From the NCBI GenBank assembly GCA_025936115.1, contig JAICTZ010000021.1:56143-120142 (forward strand): a stretch of 64,000 nt of DNA. The letters are read 5' to 3'. Of the stretch, positions 7,139 to 14,732 are shown one piece after another; the first letter of the stretch is position 1; each line of letters begins with the position of its first letter. The notes beneath the pieces are model-generated. The model was not told the DNA's origin and ran no database searches. It was given only the letters and a program-made list of their open reading frames with translations. The position numbers and the translations under genes are program-made. This DNA is from Polyangiaceae bacterium. Lineage in GTDB: Bacteria; Myxococcota_A; Polyangia; Polyangiales; Polyangiaceae.

Positions 7139-8784
7139 CCACGCCGACGTTCGTCGAGTTCTGCAAAGATCGCATCAAAGTCCCGCTCACACCGGGGCAA
7201 GAGATTCTCGCCGCGTGCTGCTTCGACGGCGAAGACGTACCGATCGAGGCGTCCGAGTTGTTCGGTGGATTTCACGGCGCCGTGCCATCCGAAGCACGCA
7301 AGACGATCGCGTGGCTCTGTGGTCGCGCGTCGGGCAAGACGAGACTCGCCGCGTATTACATCCTCTACCGGCTGCTATACGCGGACCTCTCGCGACTCGC
7401 GAAGGGTGAGATCGCATTCGGCGCCGTGTTCTCGCCTAACAAGGAGCTCTCCGAACAGATGATCCGCTTCGCTCGGGGCGTGCTCACCGGAACGCGATTC
7501 GAGCGCGCCGTGGTCAAAGAAGATCGCACCTCATTCACGATCAAGCGACCCGACGGCGTGCTCGTGCGCTTCGTCGTGCTCGCGGCCGCGAAGAAGGGCG
7601 TGACGGGTCGTGGCAAAACGCTCGTCGCCGCGGCGCTTGACGAGTGCTGCTTCTTCGCACCGGAGACGGCGGGCGCCGTCAACGATCAAGACGTGTTCGA
7701 CGCGTTACCCGCGCGCCTCATGCCCGGCGGATCGATCGTGCTTTGCTCGACGCCGTGGTCGCAAGCGGGGCTCTTGTTCGACCTTTGGTCCGCCGAGCTC
7801 GGCAAGCCGAAGACCGCGCTCGTCGCGGTGGCGCCCACCGAAAACATGCGCCCCGACAATCCCGACTTGCTCGCAACCATCGCGTCGCTTCGGGAACGCG
7901 ACCCCGACAACTACGCCCGCGAGTATTGTTGCGAGTGGGTCGCGACGGGCTCCGCGGACGCGTTCGATCGCGATGCGTTGCACCGGTCCCGCGTCGAGGC
8001 TCTTCCCGAGGCACAGCCGCACGAATCGATCTGTGTCGGCGGCGACATCGGCTTGTCGAACGACCCGAGCGCGTTCGTCGCCGCTCGACTCAAAGACGGC
8101 GTGATCGAAGTCACGGACGTGCTGCAACTCAAAGCGCGCAAGGGCGAGCCGCTCAATCTGGCGCGCGTGCTCGACGAGGCCGCAGTGTTCTGCGATCGCA
8201 ATTTCGCGAATCCCAAAGTGCGCGTCGATGGCCACGTATTCGAGCCGGCCAGGCAAGCGGCGGAAGCGGCGGCGCTCGGTATTACGCTCGATCGGTGTAA
8301 CGATTCCGTCGGCGCGCGCGAGGCTCGGTTTGCGAACCTGGCCGATCTTTTCAACGCCGGCCGGATACGTGTGCCGCTGAAGTTCGCCGGCTTGCTGGAC
8401 CAGCTCGCCTTGATCGCGAAGCAACCTCGGAACGGCGGCGGGTACACGTTCCTAATCCCGCGTCGTGACGGGCATCACTGCGACGCCGCGATGGCGCTGC
8501 TCCTTGCCGTCGAAGCGTTGTGGCTCGGACGTAGCCCGAGCGACGAGCAATGGCGCGCCATCGCCCCTGATCTGATCGTGCGCGATCTCGACGACCCGGG
8601 GACGATCTGGGATCGCCTCGAGTCGGACGAGCACGAGTATTTCGACGACCTCGCGGACCGCGTGCGCGCGCATTACTCGGCCAAGTTCAAGCCCGACCCC
8701 GATCCAATCGCCGTCGACTTCACCGACGACCCGAAGGTCGCGACCGCGGCGATGCGGGGCATCCTCGCACCCCGAAGGAAATAA
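7135..8784 (+). CDS. phage terminase large subunit (TerL)
   Basis: Packaging motor of 549 residues, ATG 7135 inside the stop of the previous gene. The ATPase domain shows Walker A GRASGKT (63-69) and Walker B-like AALDEC near residue 166. The C-terminal nuclease shows GGDIGLSND near residue 301 and HHCDAAMALLLA near 448, supplying the metal-binding Asp residues. The enzyme cuts concatemeric DNA and pumps it into a procapsid. Length and motif order are those of a complete TerL. No portal or capsid gene follows, so an intact TerL would have to act on a head made by another phage. Confidence 0.88.
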   Translation: MTTPTFVEFCKDRIKVPLTPGQEILAACCFDGEDVPIEASELFGGFHGAVPSEARKTIAWLCGRASGKTRLAAYYILYRLLYADLSRLAKGEIAFGAVFSPNKELSEQMIRFARGVLTGTRFERAVVKEDRTSFTIKRPDGVLVRFVVLAAAKKGVTGRGKTLVAAALDECCFFAPETAGAVNDQDVFDALPARLMPGGSIVLCSTPWSQAGLLFDLWSAELGKPKTALVAVAPTENMRPDNPDLLATIASLRERDPDNYAREYCCEWVATGSADAFDRDALHRSRVEALPEAQPHESICVGGDIGLSNDPSAFVAARLKDGVIEVTDVLQLKARKGEPLNLARVLDEAAVFCDRNFANPKVRVDGHVFEPARQAAEAAALGITLDRCNDSVGAREARFANLADLFNAGRIRVPLKFAGLLDQLALIAKQPRNGGGYTFLIPRRDGHHCDAAMALLLAVEALWLGRSPSDEQWRAIAPDLIVRDLDDPGTIWDRLESDEHEYFDDLADRVRAHYSAKFKPDPDPIAVDFTDDPKVATAAMRGILAPRRK

Positions 8785-8837
8785 ATCGGCACGCCGTTCC
8801 GGCATCAATTCGGCTTGATTCGCCGTGACAAAACTTT

Positions 8838-8883
8838 GGAATTTGTTCCCATAGTTTGACATCAGCAAAACCCGCGGTACACC
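8838..8883 (+). promoter_or_regulatory. promoter and operator candidate before the RHH regulator
   Basis: A perfect -35 hexamer TTGACA (8856-8861) is followed after 16 bp by TACACC as a weak -10. Just upstream is the small inverted repeat GGAA-TTTG-TTCC (8838-8849). Its AT-rich setting contrasts with the rest of the element. A GTG start lies at 8895. Autoregulation by the RHH protein is plausible but inferred. Confidence 0.45.
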
Positions 8884-8894
8884 TGTGGGTTACC

Positions 8895-9185
8895 GTGTCA
8901 CGTCCGATTTCACGAGTTGATTACCCTCTGAGTGTGCAGATAAACGTGCGCACTTATGAGGCGCTGCGCCGGTTCGCGGCCCGCGAGCGGACCACGCTAT
9001 TCGCGGCGCTCGATCGCCTAGTGCACTACGCCGCAGCCCGGCTCGAGTCGATACCGACCGATCGCCTCACGGTGGACTACTCGGGCGCCGGTTACGTCTG
9101 CTCTTTTCGTGCACGAGAATCCAAACCGCCGAGCACCGAGCTCGTCGCGGCGATCGATAAATTGTTAGGAGCTCGAAACAAATGA
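8895..9185 (+). CDS. ribbon-helix-helix DNA-binding protein
   Basis: Small protein of 96 residues with an Arc/CopG-like N-terminal fold. A strand PLSVQINV is followed by a helix TYEALRRFAARE, a turn, and a helix TLFAALDRLVHYAAARL. RHH proteins dimerise through the strand and repress promoters or act as antitoxins. GTG 8895 is preferred over the upstream open codons from 8856, because a TTGACA box occupies those bases. It opens a second gene block after TerL; its last codons overlap the next ATG (ATGA). It probably regulates this block. Confidence 0.6.
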   Translation: MSRPISRVDYPLSVQINVRTYEALRRFAARERTTLFAALDRLVHYAAARLESIPTDRLTVDYSGAGYVCSFRARESKPPSTELVAAIDKLLGARNK

Positions 9186-9688
9186 CCGAAGATTACAAGC
9201 GACGCATCGACGCCATGGTGGCGTCGTGGGATCAGCGAGACGCGACGGACCCGATGTTCAGCGCGAGTATGAGCGCCGCGGAGGCGAAGGCGCTTGCCGG
9301 CGAATCATGGGATCAGCGCGCTCAGAAAGGTTTGAGCAAAAAGGCTCCGAGCCAAGACGACGTGACGAACGCTCTTGTCGCGACCTCCGGACTCCCCGAC
9401 GATCACCCCGACCGCAAGAAGGCGCTCGCGGATCTCGCGGCGCTTCAGCGCGGCGATTCGCGTGACGACGTGCGGACGGACGCTCGCGTGTCGCGTACCG
9501 ACGCGACGCTCCCGCACCCCATGGCAGGCTGCGCCTTTCGCATCGACGGTAGCGTCGATCGCACCCCGCCGCGTGCCCCCGACGGAATGCGCGCCGTTCC
9601 TAATACGCGCGACGGTGGCTGGTCCTTCGTCCCGCTCAACGGCCAGCGCGCCGACTCGAGCGGCGAACGCGTGGAGCGCCGCACATGA
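9182..9688 (+). CDS. hypothetical element protein (168 aa)
   Basis: Not recognised. The product is hydrophilic and charged, with a repeated WDQR motif at residues 15-18 and 43-46, then a mostly disordered second half rich in Asp and Arg. No signal peptide or membrane segment. Both ends overlap neighbours by 4 bp (ATGA), so it belongs to the coupled ladder 8895-10685. In a virion-linked setting it could be a scaffold- or head-modifying factor, but nothing in the sequence shows this. Confidence 0.5.
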   Translation: MTEDYKRRIDAMVASWDQRDATDPMFSASMSAAEAKALAGESWDQRAQKGLSKKAPSQDDVTNALVATSGLPDDHPDRKKALADLAALQRGDSRDDVRTDARVSRTDATLPHPMAGCAFRIDGSVDRTPPRAPDGMRAVPNTRDGGWSFVPLNGQRADSSGERVERRT

Positions 9689-9960
9689 ACGTCGTCGAGC
9701 AGGTAAAAGCGGAGCTCGCTCGCGCCTACAGCGAAATCCCGGGCGCGCCGTCAGTCACGGCTCAACGCGCTTTGGCTGGGGCCGAGCGTGCACTCACCGA
9801 ATTTGAGTCGCACCGCGAGCTCATTAATTGGGAGTGCCAGCGCGTGCGCCGTGTAAACGCCGAACGCGCCGAGCGCGAACGCGCCGAGACCGAGCGCCGC
9901 GCCGAATACCTGAAAGCGGTCGCGAAGGTGGAAACACCGAAGGGACGGAAGGTCAAATGA
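9685..9960 (+). CDS. hypothetical coiled-coil small protein (91 aa)
   Basis: Highly charged helical protein. Residues 45 to 80 form an Arg/Glu-rich stretch (RVRRVNAERAERERAETERR) expected to be a single long helix or coiled coil. It starts in the stop of the previous gene and ends in the start of the next (ATGA both times). Function unknown. The next gene product begins with the same type of charged helix, so the two may interact. Confidence 0.5.
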   Translation: MNVVEQVKAELARAYSEIPGAPSVTAQRALAGAERALTEFESHRELINWECQRVRRVNAERAERERAETERRAEYLKAVAKVETPKGRKVK

Positions 9961-10685
9961 CGATCAACGGAAGCACTGGACGAACGATCCAAGAAATCGC
10001 GCAAAAGGAGCGTCTCCGCACCGCAACCGACGAAGAGCGCGCTCGCATCCGAGACGCCGAGATCGAAGCGGCGCGCGCCCGGCAAGTCGAAGCCGCGCGC
10101 AAACGTGAGCTCGGCGAGGCACATCAGCGCGCCGAGATCGCTAGGGAAGCGGCGTGGCTCGAAAATGAAAAGGCCCGTCGTGCCGCACAGATCGCCACGT
10201 ACCAAGCCGAAGTGCGCGAGCTCGCCGGATTCCTAGCGCCCGTGTGGAACGCCATCGAGGCGGGCGAGGACGACTTAGGGGTGACACCCGAGGCGAGGAT
10301 GGCAGCGGTCAAGCAACTGTTGCAAATCTGTCGCGCGGCCGCGGAGCAAGCTGAAACCGCCGAGCGTCGCTTGCAGGACTCCCGCCCGCGAGCGCTTCTT
10401 ACGGTCCCGTGCCACGAGCCCTCCGACGGCGCCTTCGTCGTCTTCCGACACGCGAAAGAACCTGGGACGCAAGACATCGTCATTGGTCGCGAGCGGTACC
10501 GCCTCGCGCCGGGTCCGAACTTTCTAAGCCCGACACTCGAGGATCTGAGCGCGCTCGATCACTTCGTCACGCGAGGCGTGCTTTCGCTGCACCCGCCGGG
10601 AACGGCCGTGCCTCAAATGACCGCCGACGAGCGATCGGCCCGCGCGGCGACGCTGGCTGAGCTTGGGCTCGAAAGCGAGCTGTGA
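9957..10685 (+). CDS. hypothetical coiled-coil protein (242 aa)
   Basis: ATG 9957 is taken because it overlaps the preceding stop (ATGA). An upstream in-frame extension to 9828 would only duplicate bases already used by that gene. Residues 15 to 85 are a continuous Glu/Arg/Ala helix. The remainder is a compact domain with strands (FVVFRHAKEP, DIVIGRERYRLAPGPNFLSP) and a short Ala-rich tail. No family recognised. The ladder of coupled small genes ends here; 113 bp with an inverted repeat follow. Confidence 0.55.
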   Translation: MTINGSTGRTIQEIAQKERLRTATDEERARIRDAEIEAARARQVEAARKRELGEAHQRAEIAREAAWLENEKARRAAQIATYQAEVRELAGFLAPVWNAIEAGEDDLGVTPEARMAAVKQLLQICRAAAEQAETAERRLQDSRPRALLTVPCHEPSDGAFVVFRHAKEPGTQDIVIGRERYRLAPGPNFLSPTLEDLSALDHFVTRGVLSLHPPGTAVPQMTADERSARAATLAELGLESEL

Positions 10686-10697
10686 AGTCTATGGTCG

Positions 10698-10754
10698 GTG
10701 CCGAACGCGTAGCGCTTATGGTGAGCGCGCGGGTTTCTCTGGCGCGTTCGGCAC
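10698..10754. promoter_or_regulatory. 12-bp perfect inverted repeat with 33-bp spacer
   Basis: Arms GTGCCGAACGCG (10698-10709) and CGCGTTCGGCAC (10743-10754). It fills most of the gap after the coiled-coil gene and ends 44 bp before the next ATG. There is no T-run after it. It could be an mRNA hairpin separating two gene blocks or a protein-binding site. Confidence 0.45.
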
Positions 10755-10798
10755 GGCCGCCCTCTTTCGACCGTTTGACCTCAAAGGATTCCGAAACC

Positions 10799-11002
10799 AT
10801 GACCCGCAAGTACAAGCTCGCACATCACGGTGATTCGATTACGTTGACCGCGGCCACGGGGCCCGGTGTAGCCGCAATCAAGTTGCGCGCGTCGGGGCCC
10901 AAGCGGTTCCGCGTGGTCGAGGTGAGCGACGAGCTCGCCGAAAAGTTCGGTGACGGCCTCGCCGAGCTCGTCGGACGCGGTCACCTGATCCCGGTGCCGT
11001 GA
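10799..11002 (+). CDS. hypothetical small protein (67 aa)
   Basis: ATG 10799 chosen; the open frame upstream crosses the inverted repeat and is unlikely to be translated. The product reads like a small beta-rich domain (YKLAHHGDSITLTAATGP, then FRVVEVSDELAEKF), the size of small phage head- or tail-associated proteins, but no family is recognised. It precedes the 122-residue gene at 11010 by 7 bp. Confidence 0.5.
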   Translation: MTRKYKLAHHGDSITLTAATGPGVAAIKLRASGPKRFRVVEVSDELAEKFGDGLAELVGRGHLIPVP

Positions 11003-11009
11003 ATGCGCG

Positions 11010-11378
11010 ATGGCCCGTCCGCCGTTTGAAGCCTACGTCGCGAGCGTCAAAGCTCGGTATGACTCGGGCGAGCAGAACGAAGACGCGCGGGGGCAAATGC
11101 GGCGCTCAGTCCGACGGCGTTGCGAACTCGAGGGCGTCGCCCCGCCCGAGTGGGCGAAAGCGCGCCCGCTGGGTCGGCCGTGGCCGAAGGCACTCACGAC
11201 CCCGTCACTCGACCCCGGGCCGCCGGTTTCGTTCGATCCTCGGCTGAGTGCGTGGCGTGCGGCGGGCGTCGGCCGCGTCGTTCAGGTCGCGCGCCACGGT
11301 GTGACCTTGTTCGAGTACGGCGCCCCGCCCCGGCGCTTCCCGAGCATCGAAGCCGCGGTCGCTTACGCGCGCACCTGA
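11010..11378 (+). CDS. hypothetical element protein (122 aa)
   Basis: Not recognised. Basic N-terminal helix region, a Pro-rich middle (residues about 45 to 75) and a compact C-terminal part with strands (RVVQVARHGVTLFEYG) and a helix IEAAVAYA. Seven bases separate it from the preceding small gene, so the two are probably cotranscribed. The following 112 bp carry no longer ORF. Confidence 0.5.
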   Translation: MARPPFEAYVASVKARYDSGEQNEDARGQMRRSVRRRCELEGVAPPEWAKARPLGRPWPKALTTPSLDPGPPVSFDPRLSAWRAAGVGRVVQVARHGVTLFEYGAPPRRFPSIEAAVAYART

Positions 11379-11490
11379 ACGAGCGCTCTCCATTGTCCGG
11401 GGCGTCGAGGGTGCGTACCTTGATCGGAATCGCCCGACGCGAGCCCTGGCAGGCCCGCGCCGAGCTGACCACCGAAAGGACTAGCTTCCG

Positions 11491-11559
11491 ATGGCTACTC
11501 GAATTCTACCCATGAACCCGCTCGCACGTGCGAGCGCCGAGCGCGAGGCGCGCAAATGA
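11491..11559 (+). CDS. possible 22-residue leader peptide
   Basis: Mini-ORF with a Shine-Dalgarno-like AAGGA (11476-11480) ten bases before ATG 11491. Its stop overlaps the ATG of the next gene (ATGA, 11556-11559), the same coupling seen through the element. The peptide has no motif. It may only serve to couple translation. Confidence 0.3.
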   Translation: MATRILPMNPLARASAEREARK

Positions 11560-11765
11560 GCGCGCTCACCGAACGCCGGGGGCAGGCCGCACGCGCGGCC
11601 GCGCTCTTGCGTAGCGCCGCCGACCGCGTCGATGCGACCAACCCCGATGAAGGGCCCGAAGACGAGGCCGCCCGCTACCGGGGCGCCGCCGTGCTCGCCC
11701 ACACCGCAGGCTTGGAGCTCGCCTTCGTGGCTGGCACGGTCGCCGCACACGAGGTCGACGCGTGA
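11556..11765 (+). CDS. hypothetical small protein (69 aa)
   Basis: Short Ala/Arg-rich, probably two-helix protein ending in a hydrophobic stretch LAHTAGLELAFVAGTVAAHE. No family recognised. It is the last rightward gene of the element before the oppositely oriented protease gene, whose stop lies 35 bp further on. Confidence 0.45.
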   Translation: MSALTERRGQAARAAALLRSAADRVDATNPDEGPEDEAARYRGAAVLAHTAGLELAFVAGTVAAHEVDA

Positions 11766-11800
11766 GCCGCGCACACGCCCACGCGCGGGATTCGATCTGT

Positions 11801-13057
11801 TCACTTCTCCGGCTCGCCCTTCTCGCTCTGCAAACGTCTCCAATTCCTGATGTACTTCCAAACATCTTCGATCTCTTTGCCGTGGCGTTGCGCGACGTGA
11901 TCTTGCGCGCGCTCGAATACGAGATCCGCAAGAGCCTTGCCGCTTGTCGGCCAGTCGAGAAAAACCTGTCTCGTTAGCTCGATGTCGCCGCCGAAGGTTC
12001 CGCTTACGTATGCTCTCACGCGATCCATGATTCGGGCGCCAGGCGAGCCGTCGGACACTAGGCGACCGTTAACGATGGCCGTTTCGGTCAAACTCAGCAC
12101 ACGATTCGTGACCGATTGGTAGCGCGCGAGGTTTCGGGCCAATTGCCATTTGAGCTCCTCGCCGGACAGAAAGAGTCCCTTGTCTGCATTGGCCCGAACG
12201 AGGATGCCGCCGAGCGCCAACTTGCGACCCCGCATAACAAACATGGGCGAACCGCTCATCCCGTCCGGATCCCCCATATCCGAAACGAAGGAAATCTCAC
12301 CCAATCGGATCGGCGTCCATTCCTTGGTGCAGAGTCCGCCAACGGTGGCCGAGTCCCAGTAGAATACGTGCCCGACCGGGGCACCGTCTAATGCACCAAG
12401 AACCTCGCTTACGCTGTCTGGCACGTTGTAGAAGACGCGGCTTTTTGCCTTGGGGTACCCAATCACGAACGCTCGTTCGCCGTCTTCGGGTGAGACCAAC
12501 TCGACGTTCAAAAGGTTCAGCGCTCCCTCGCCGCGGTCTCCGAGGTGCGCGATCGCGAGGTCGGCGAGGTGGTCGTAGTCTCCACAGCTGTACCAATAGA
12601 TGTCTTCGGGCGCGATTAGATCCATGCGCCCGTTCTCTTTGGACGCTGGGATGCGTAAATTTGCCGGCGTGTCGGACCCGAGGACGTGTCTCGCGGTTAT
12701 TGCGAAGTTGATTCCGAAAGCGTTGACGAGGAAGCATGTTCCTGCGAATCCCGGGTACTCGGGGTGATCCCAAACCACGCCCCTAACGGCACGTGCGGCG
12801 ATCGCGCCCGGATGGCCAGGGCGTAGGACTCTCGCGATCTTTTGAAGATGGGAAAACCGAAGCTGTTTCGTGATCGCGGCAGCGAACGCCAAAAACTGCC
12901 ATCGCGCGTGAAGGAGTTCGCGCCACTCGGGACGGTCCGGTTGTTGTCCCCGCGAAGGGCTCGGTTGTTGGGCTGGGAGCGACGGTGCCTTCGACGCCAG
13001 CAGGAGCGCCGCGCAAAACTCAACGAGATGCTCATCGACGCCTGGTTTGCGGCCCAC
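11801..13057 (-). CDS. trypsin-like serine protease (cargo)
   Basis: Predicted peptidase of 418 residues with a full chymotrypsin-fold triad. H124 lies in FAITARHVLG, D167 in DHLADLAIAHL, and S268 in the GMSGSP nucleophile motif, preceded by SFVSDMGDPD. No signal peptide is visible, so it probably acts in the cytoplasm. About 90 N-terminal helical residues precede the protease domain, and about 110 mostly helical residues follow it. It starts at GTG 13057 and is the only element gene on the minus strand, set apart between the small-gene block and the integrase. That is the usual cargo position in satellites. Trypsin-like domains occur in several anti-phage systems, so a defence role is possible but unproved. 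Confidence 0.75.
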   Translation of the reverse strand: MGRKPGVDEHLVEFCAALLLASKAPSLPAQQPSPSRGQQPDRPEWRELLHARWQFLAFAAAITKQLRFSHLQKIARVLRPGHPGAIAARAVRGVVWDHPEYPGFAGTCFLVNAFGINFAITARHVLGSDTPANLRIPASKENGRMDLIAPEDIYWYSCGDYDHLADLAIAHLGDRGEGALNLLNVELVSPEDGERAFVIGYPKAKSRVFYNVPDSVSEVLGALDGAPVGHVFYWDSATVGGLCTKEWTPIRLGEISFVSDMGDPDGMSGSPMFVMRGRKLALGGILVRANADKGLFLSGEELKWQLARNLARYQSVTNRVLSLTETAIVNGRLVSDGSPGARIMDRVRAYVSGTFGGDIELTRQVFLDWPTSGKALADLVFERAQDHVAQRHGKEIEDVWKYIRNWRRLQSEKGEPEK

Positions 13058-13232
13058 GCGAGGGTGTGTGGCCGCTCCTCAGGCGGGGGTCAAGCGTCCG
13101 GCGGACGTTGTTAGACCATCCGCCACGCGGCGGATTTCGGGCTTCATGCGCCCACTTGGCAGACCTTTTTGGGTCCTCGCCCGTAGATGCATGGATTCCA
13201 ATTCGCGCTCCGCACCGGTACCTTCAAGCGTC

Positions 13233-14579
13233 ATGCCCGAAATCCGCCCCCGCCTGCTCGGCAAACGTCCCCGCATCGTCGTTGCGGACAAGGATCGCGC
13301 AGCCGTAATTCACGCGCTCGCGTCGACACTGACCGACGCGGCCGCCGAGTACGACCTCGCGCTAAAGCTGGTCGCGAAGGCCGCCGACGCGGCGCCGGCT
13401 GAACTCGAGGCGATTCGGGGGCTCGTCGAACAAATGGCGGGCGGGAAGTGGGAAGCGCCGTCGGCCCCGGGCGCCGTCTCGGAGACGTTTGACGCGTACG
13501 CCTCGCGATGGTTCGACGACCGCGAGCGGCGGGGGCTCTCGAGCGTCGACACCGATCGCGGGCGTATTACGAAGCACGTGAGCCCGACGCTCGGCGCTCT
13601 TCAGATCCGCGCCGTGAGTCGCGACAACTTGCGCGCCCTCGTGGAAAAGCTCGACGACTCCGTCCGCGCGAAGGCGATCAACTGGTCAACGGCGGGCAAA
13701 GTGTGGGGCCTCGTGACGAAGCTCTTCGACGACGCGTGCCGCGGCAAGGTCGCCGCGCTCCGCGTCCGCGACGACAACCCCGCTCGCGATGTGCGCGGCC
13801 CCGACGACGGCGAGCCGACGGCGAAGCAGTGGCTTTACCCCGACGAAGCGACGGCGCTCCTCGCGTCTACGGATGTCCCCGAGCGCTGGCGCCGGTTGTA
13901 CGCGCTCGCGATCTATCTCTACGTCCGGCCGGGCGAGCTCGCGGCGCTCGAATGGTCGGACATTGATTTGCAGCGCGGGATCGTCCACATCCACCGGGCG
14001 CTCGATCTCCGCACGGGCAAGCTCAAAGCGACAAAGACGGGCATCACGCGCAAGGTACCGATCCACCCTTCGCTCGCGCCGCTGCTCGCGGCCATGCGGC
14101 CCGACGACGGCAAGGGCCGGGTCCTCACGAGCGACCACGCGAACCGCAAAGCCGAAGGCGGCATGCCCCCGACGGAGGACCTGGCGGCGACGCTCCGCGA
14201 CCATCTCTGGCGGGCGGGGCAACGACGGGCAGAGCTTCACGAGGACCGCGAGACGACGAAGCGCGTGACCTTCTACGACCTTCGCTCGACGGGCATCACG
14301 TGGGAGGTCCTCGCCGGCACCGAGCCGCTACGCGTTCAGCAACGCGCGGGGCATAAGAACTTCGGCACGACGCAAGGCTACATCCGCACGGCCGAAGAGC
14401 TCGGGGTGAGCGTCGGCGAGCCCTTCCCTACGTTGCCCGCGTCGCTCGTGGATCCACTTTTGGATCCAGTCAGCGAGGAGCCCTCGCAAGTTTGCGAAGT
14501 GGCTCGCGATTCAGGGCGTCCCCAACGGGATTCGAACCCGTGTTACAGCCTTGAAAGGGCCGTGTCCTGGGCCGGCTAG
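13233..14579 (+). CDS. int: tyrosine recombinase integrase, C terminus replaced by integration
   Basis: Site-specific recombinase of 448 residues in its integrated form, ATG 13233. An N-terminal SAM-like core-binding region (VSETFDAYASRWFDDRERR) precedes the catalytic domain. That domain has Arg near 232 (YVRPGELAALEW), YDLRSTGI near 347, where the usual first His of HxxR is Tyr, GHKNFGTTQGY near 373, and the Tyr nucleophile in the last motif. The gene runs into the att core at 14517 and ends 62 bp later inside the tRNA gene, with an artificial tail NPCYSLERAVSWAG. In the circular form the frame would continue into 2283-2552 instead. It probably integrates and excises the element at the tRNA-Glu gene. 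Confidence 0.88.
   Translation: MPEIRPRLLGKRPRIVVADKDRAAVIHALASTLTDAAAEYDLALKLVAKAADAAPAELEAIRGLVEQMAGGKWEAPSAPGAVSETFDAYASRWFDDRERRGLSSVDTDRGRITKHVSPTLGALQIRAVSRDNLRALVEKLDDSVRAKAINWSTAGKVWGLVTKLFDDACRGKVAALRVRDDNPARDVRGPDDGEPTAKQWLYPDEATALLASTDVPERWRRLYALAIYLYVRPGELAALEWSDIDLQRGIVHIHRALDLRTGKLKATKTGITRKVPIHPSLAPLLAAMRPDDGKGRVLTSDHANRKAEGGMPPTEDLAATLRDHLWRAGQRRAELHEDRETTKRVTFYDLRSTGITWEVLAGTEPLRVQQRAGHKNFGTTQGYIRTAEELGVSVGEPFPTLPASLVDPLLDPVSEEPSQVCEVARDSGRPQRDSNPCYSLERAVSWAG
14517..14537. repeat. attR core within the tRNA-Glu gene
   Basis: The 21 bp run from the tRNA discriminator base into the T loop. They recur exactly at 1412-1432 and with changes at 2262-2282. The element restores the tRNA 3' end on integration, so the tRNA gene stays intact. 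Confidence 0.8.
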
Positions 14580-14590
14580 ACGATGGGGAC
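14517..14590 (-). tRNA. tRNA-Glu (anticodon UUC)
   Basis: Cloverleaf of 74 nt without encoded CCA. Acceptor arms GTCCCCA/TGGGGAC, anticodon stem CGGCC/GGCTG around the loop CTTTCAA (anticodon TTC), and the T arm with the GGTTCGAATCC consensus. The 3' end faces the integrative element and supplies its att core. The last 63 bp of the integrase ORF overlap it on the other strand. Confidence 0.95.
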
Positions 14591-14732
14591 CGGACGAAGG
14601 GCGCGGAAGATAGTCCGAGGCGCGCGCTCTGACAACGGCGAAGCGACGGAAAATTCGACGGGCGTTAGACCGACGAGCCGGAGCCAGGCGAGGCTCGATC
14701 CGGGGCACGCCCGTGCTGTAGGGTGCGGCGCG

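Larger units (their letters stand above)
2262..14537. mobile_element. integrative element in tRNA-Glu; phage-satellite-like or reduced prophage
   Basis: A 12.3-kb segment bounded by a 20-of-21 match to the tRNA-Glu 3' end on the left (2262) and the tRNA gene on the right. Order: small HTH, excisionase-like gene, primase-helicase, iteron array, TerS-like gene, tiny gene, TerL, RHH regulator, about seven small genes, antisense trypsin-like protease, tyrosine integrase. Most neighbouring genes overlap by 1 to 4 bp. No portal, protease/scaffold, capsid, tail or lysis gene is recognisable, and the space available could not hold a head-tail module. Integration, replication and packaging functions without structural genes is the layout of phage satellites; a decayed prophage is the alternative. 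Confidence 0.75.

Noticed and set aside
13047..13232. Upstream extension of the integrase start
   Set aside because: The extra residues are basic, unstructured, and overlap the divergent promoter region; ATG 13233 gives a normal integrase N terminus.
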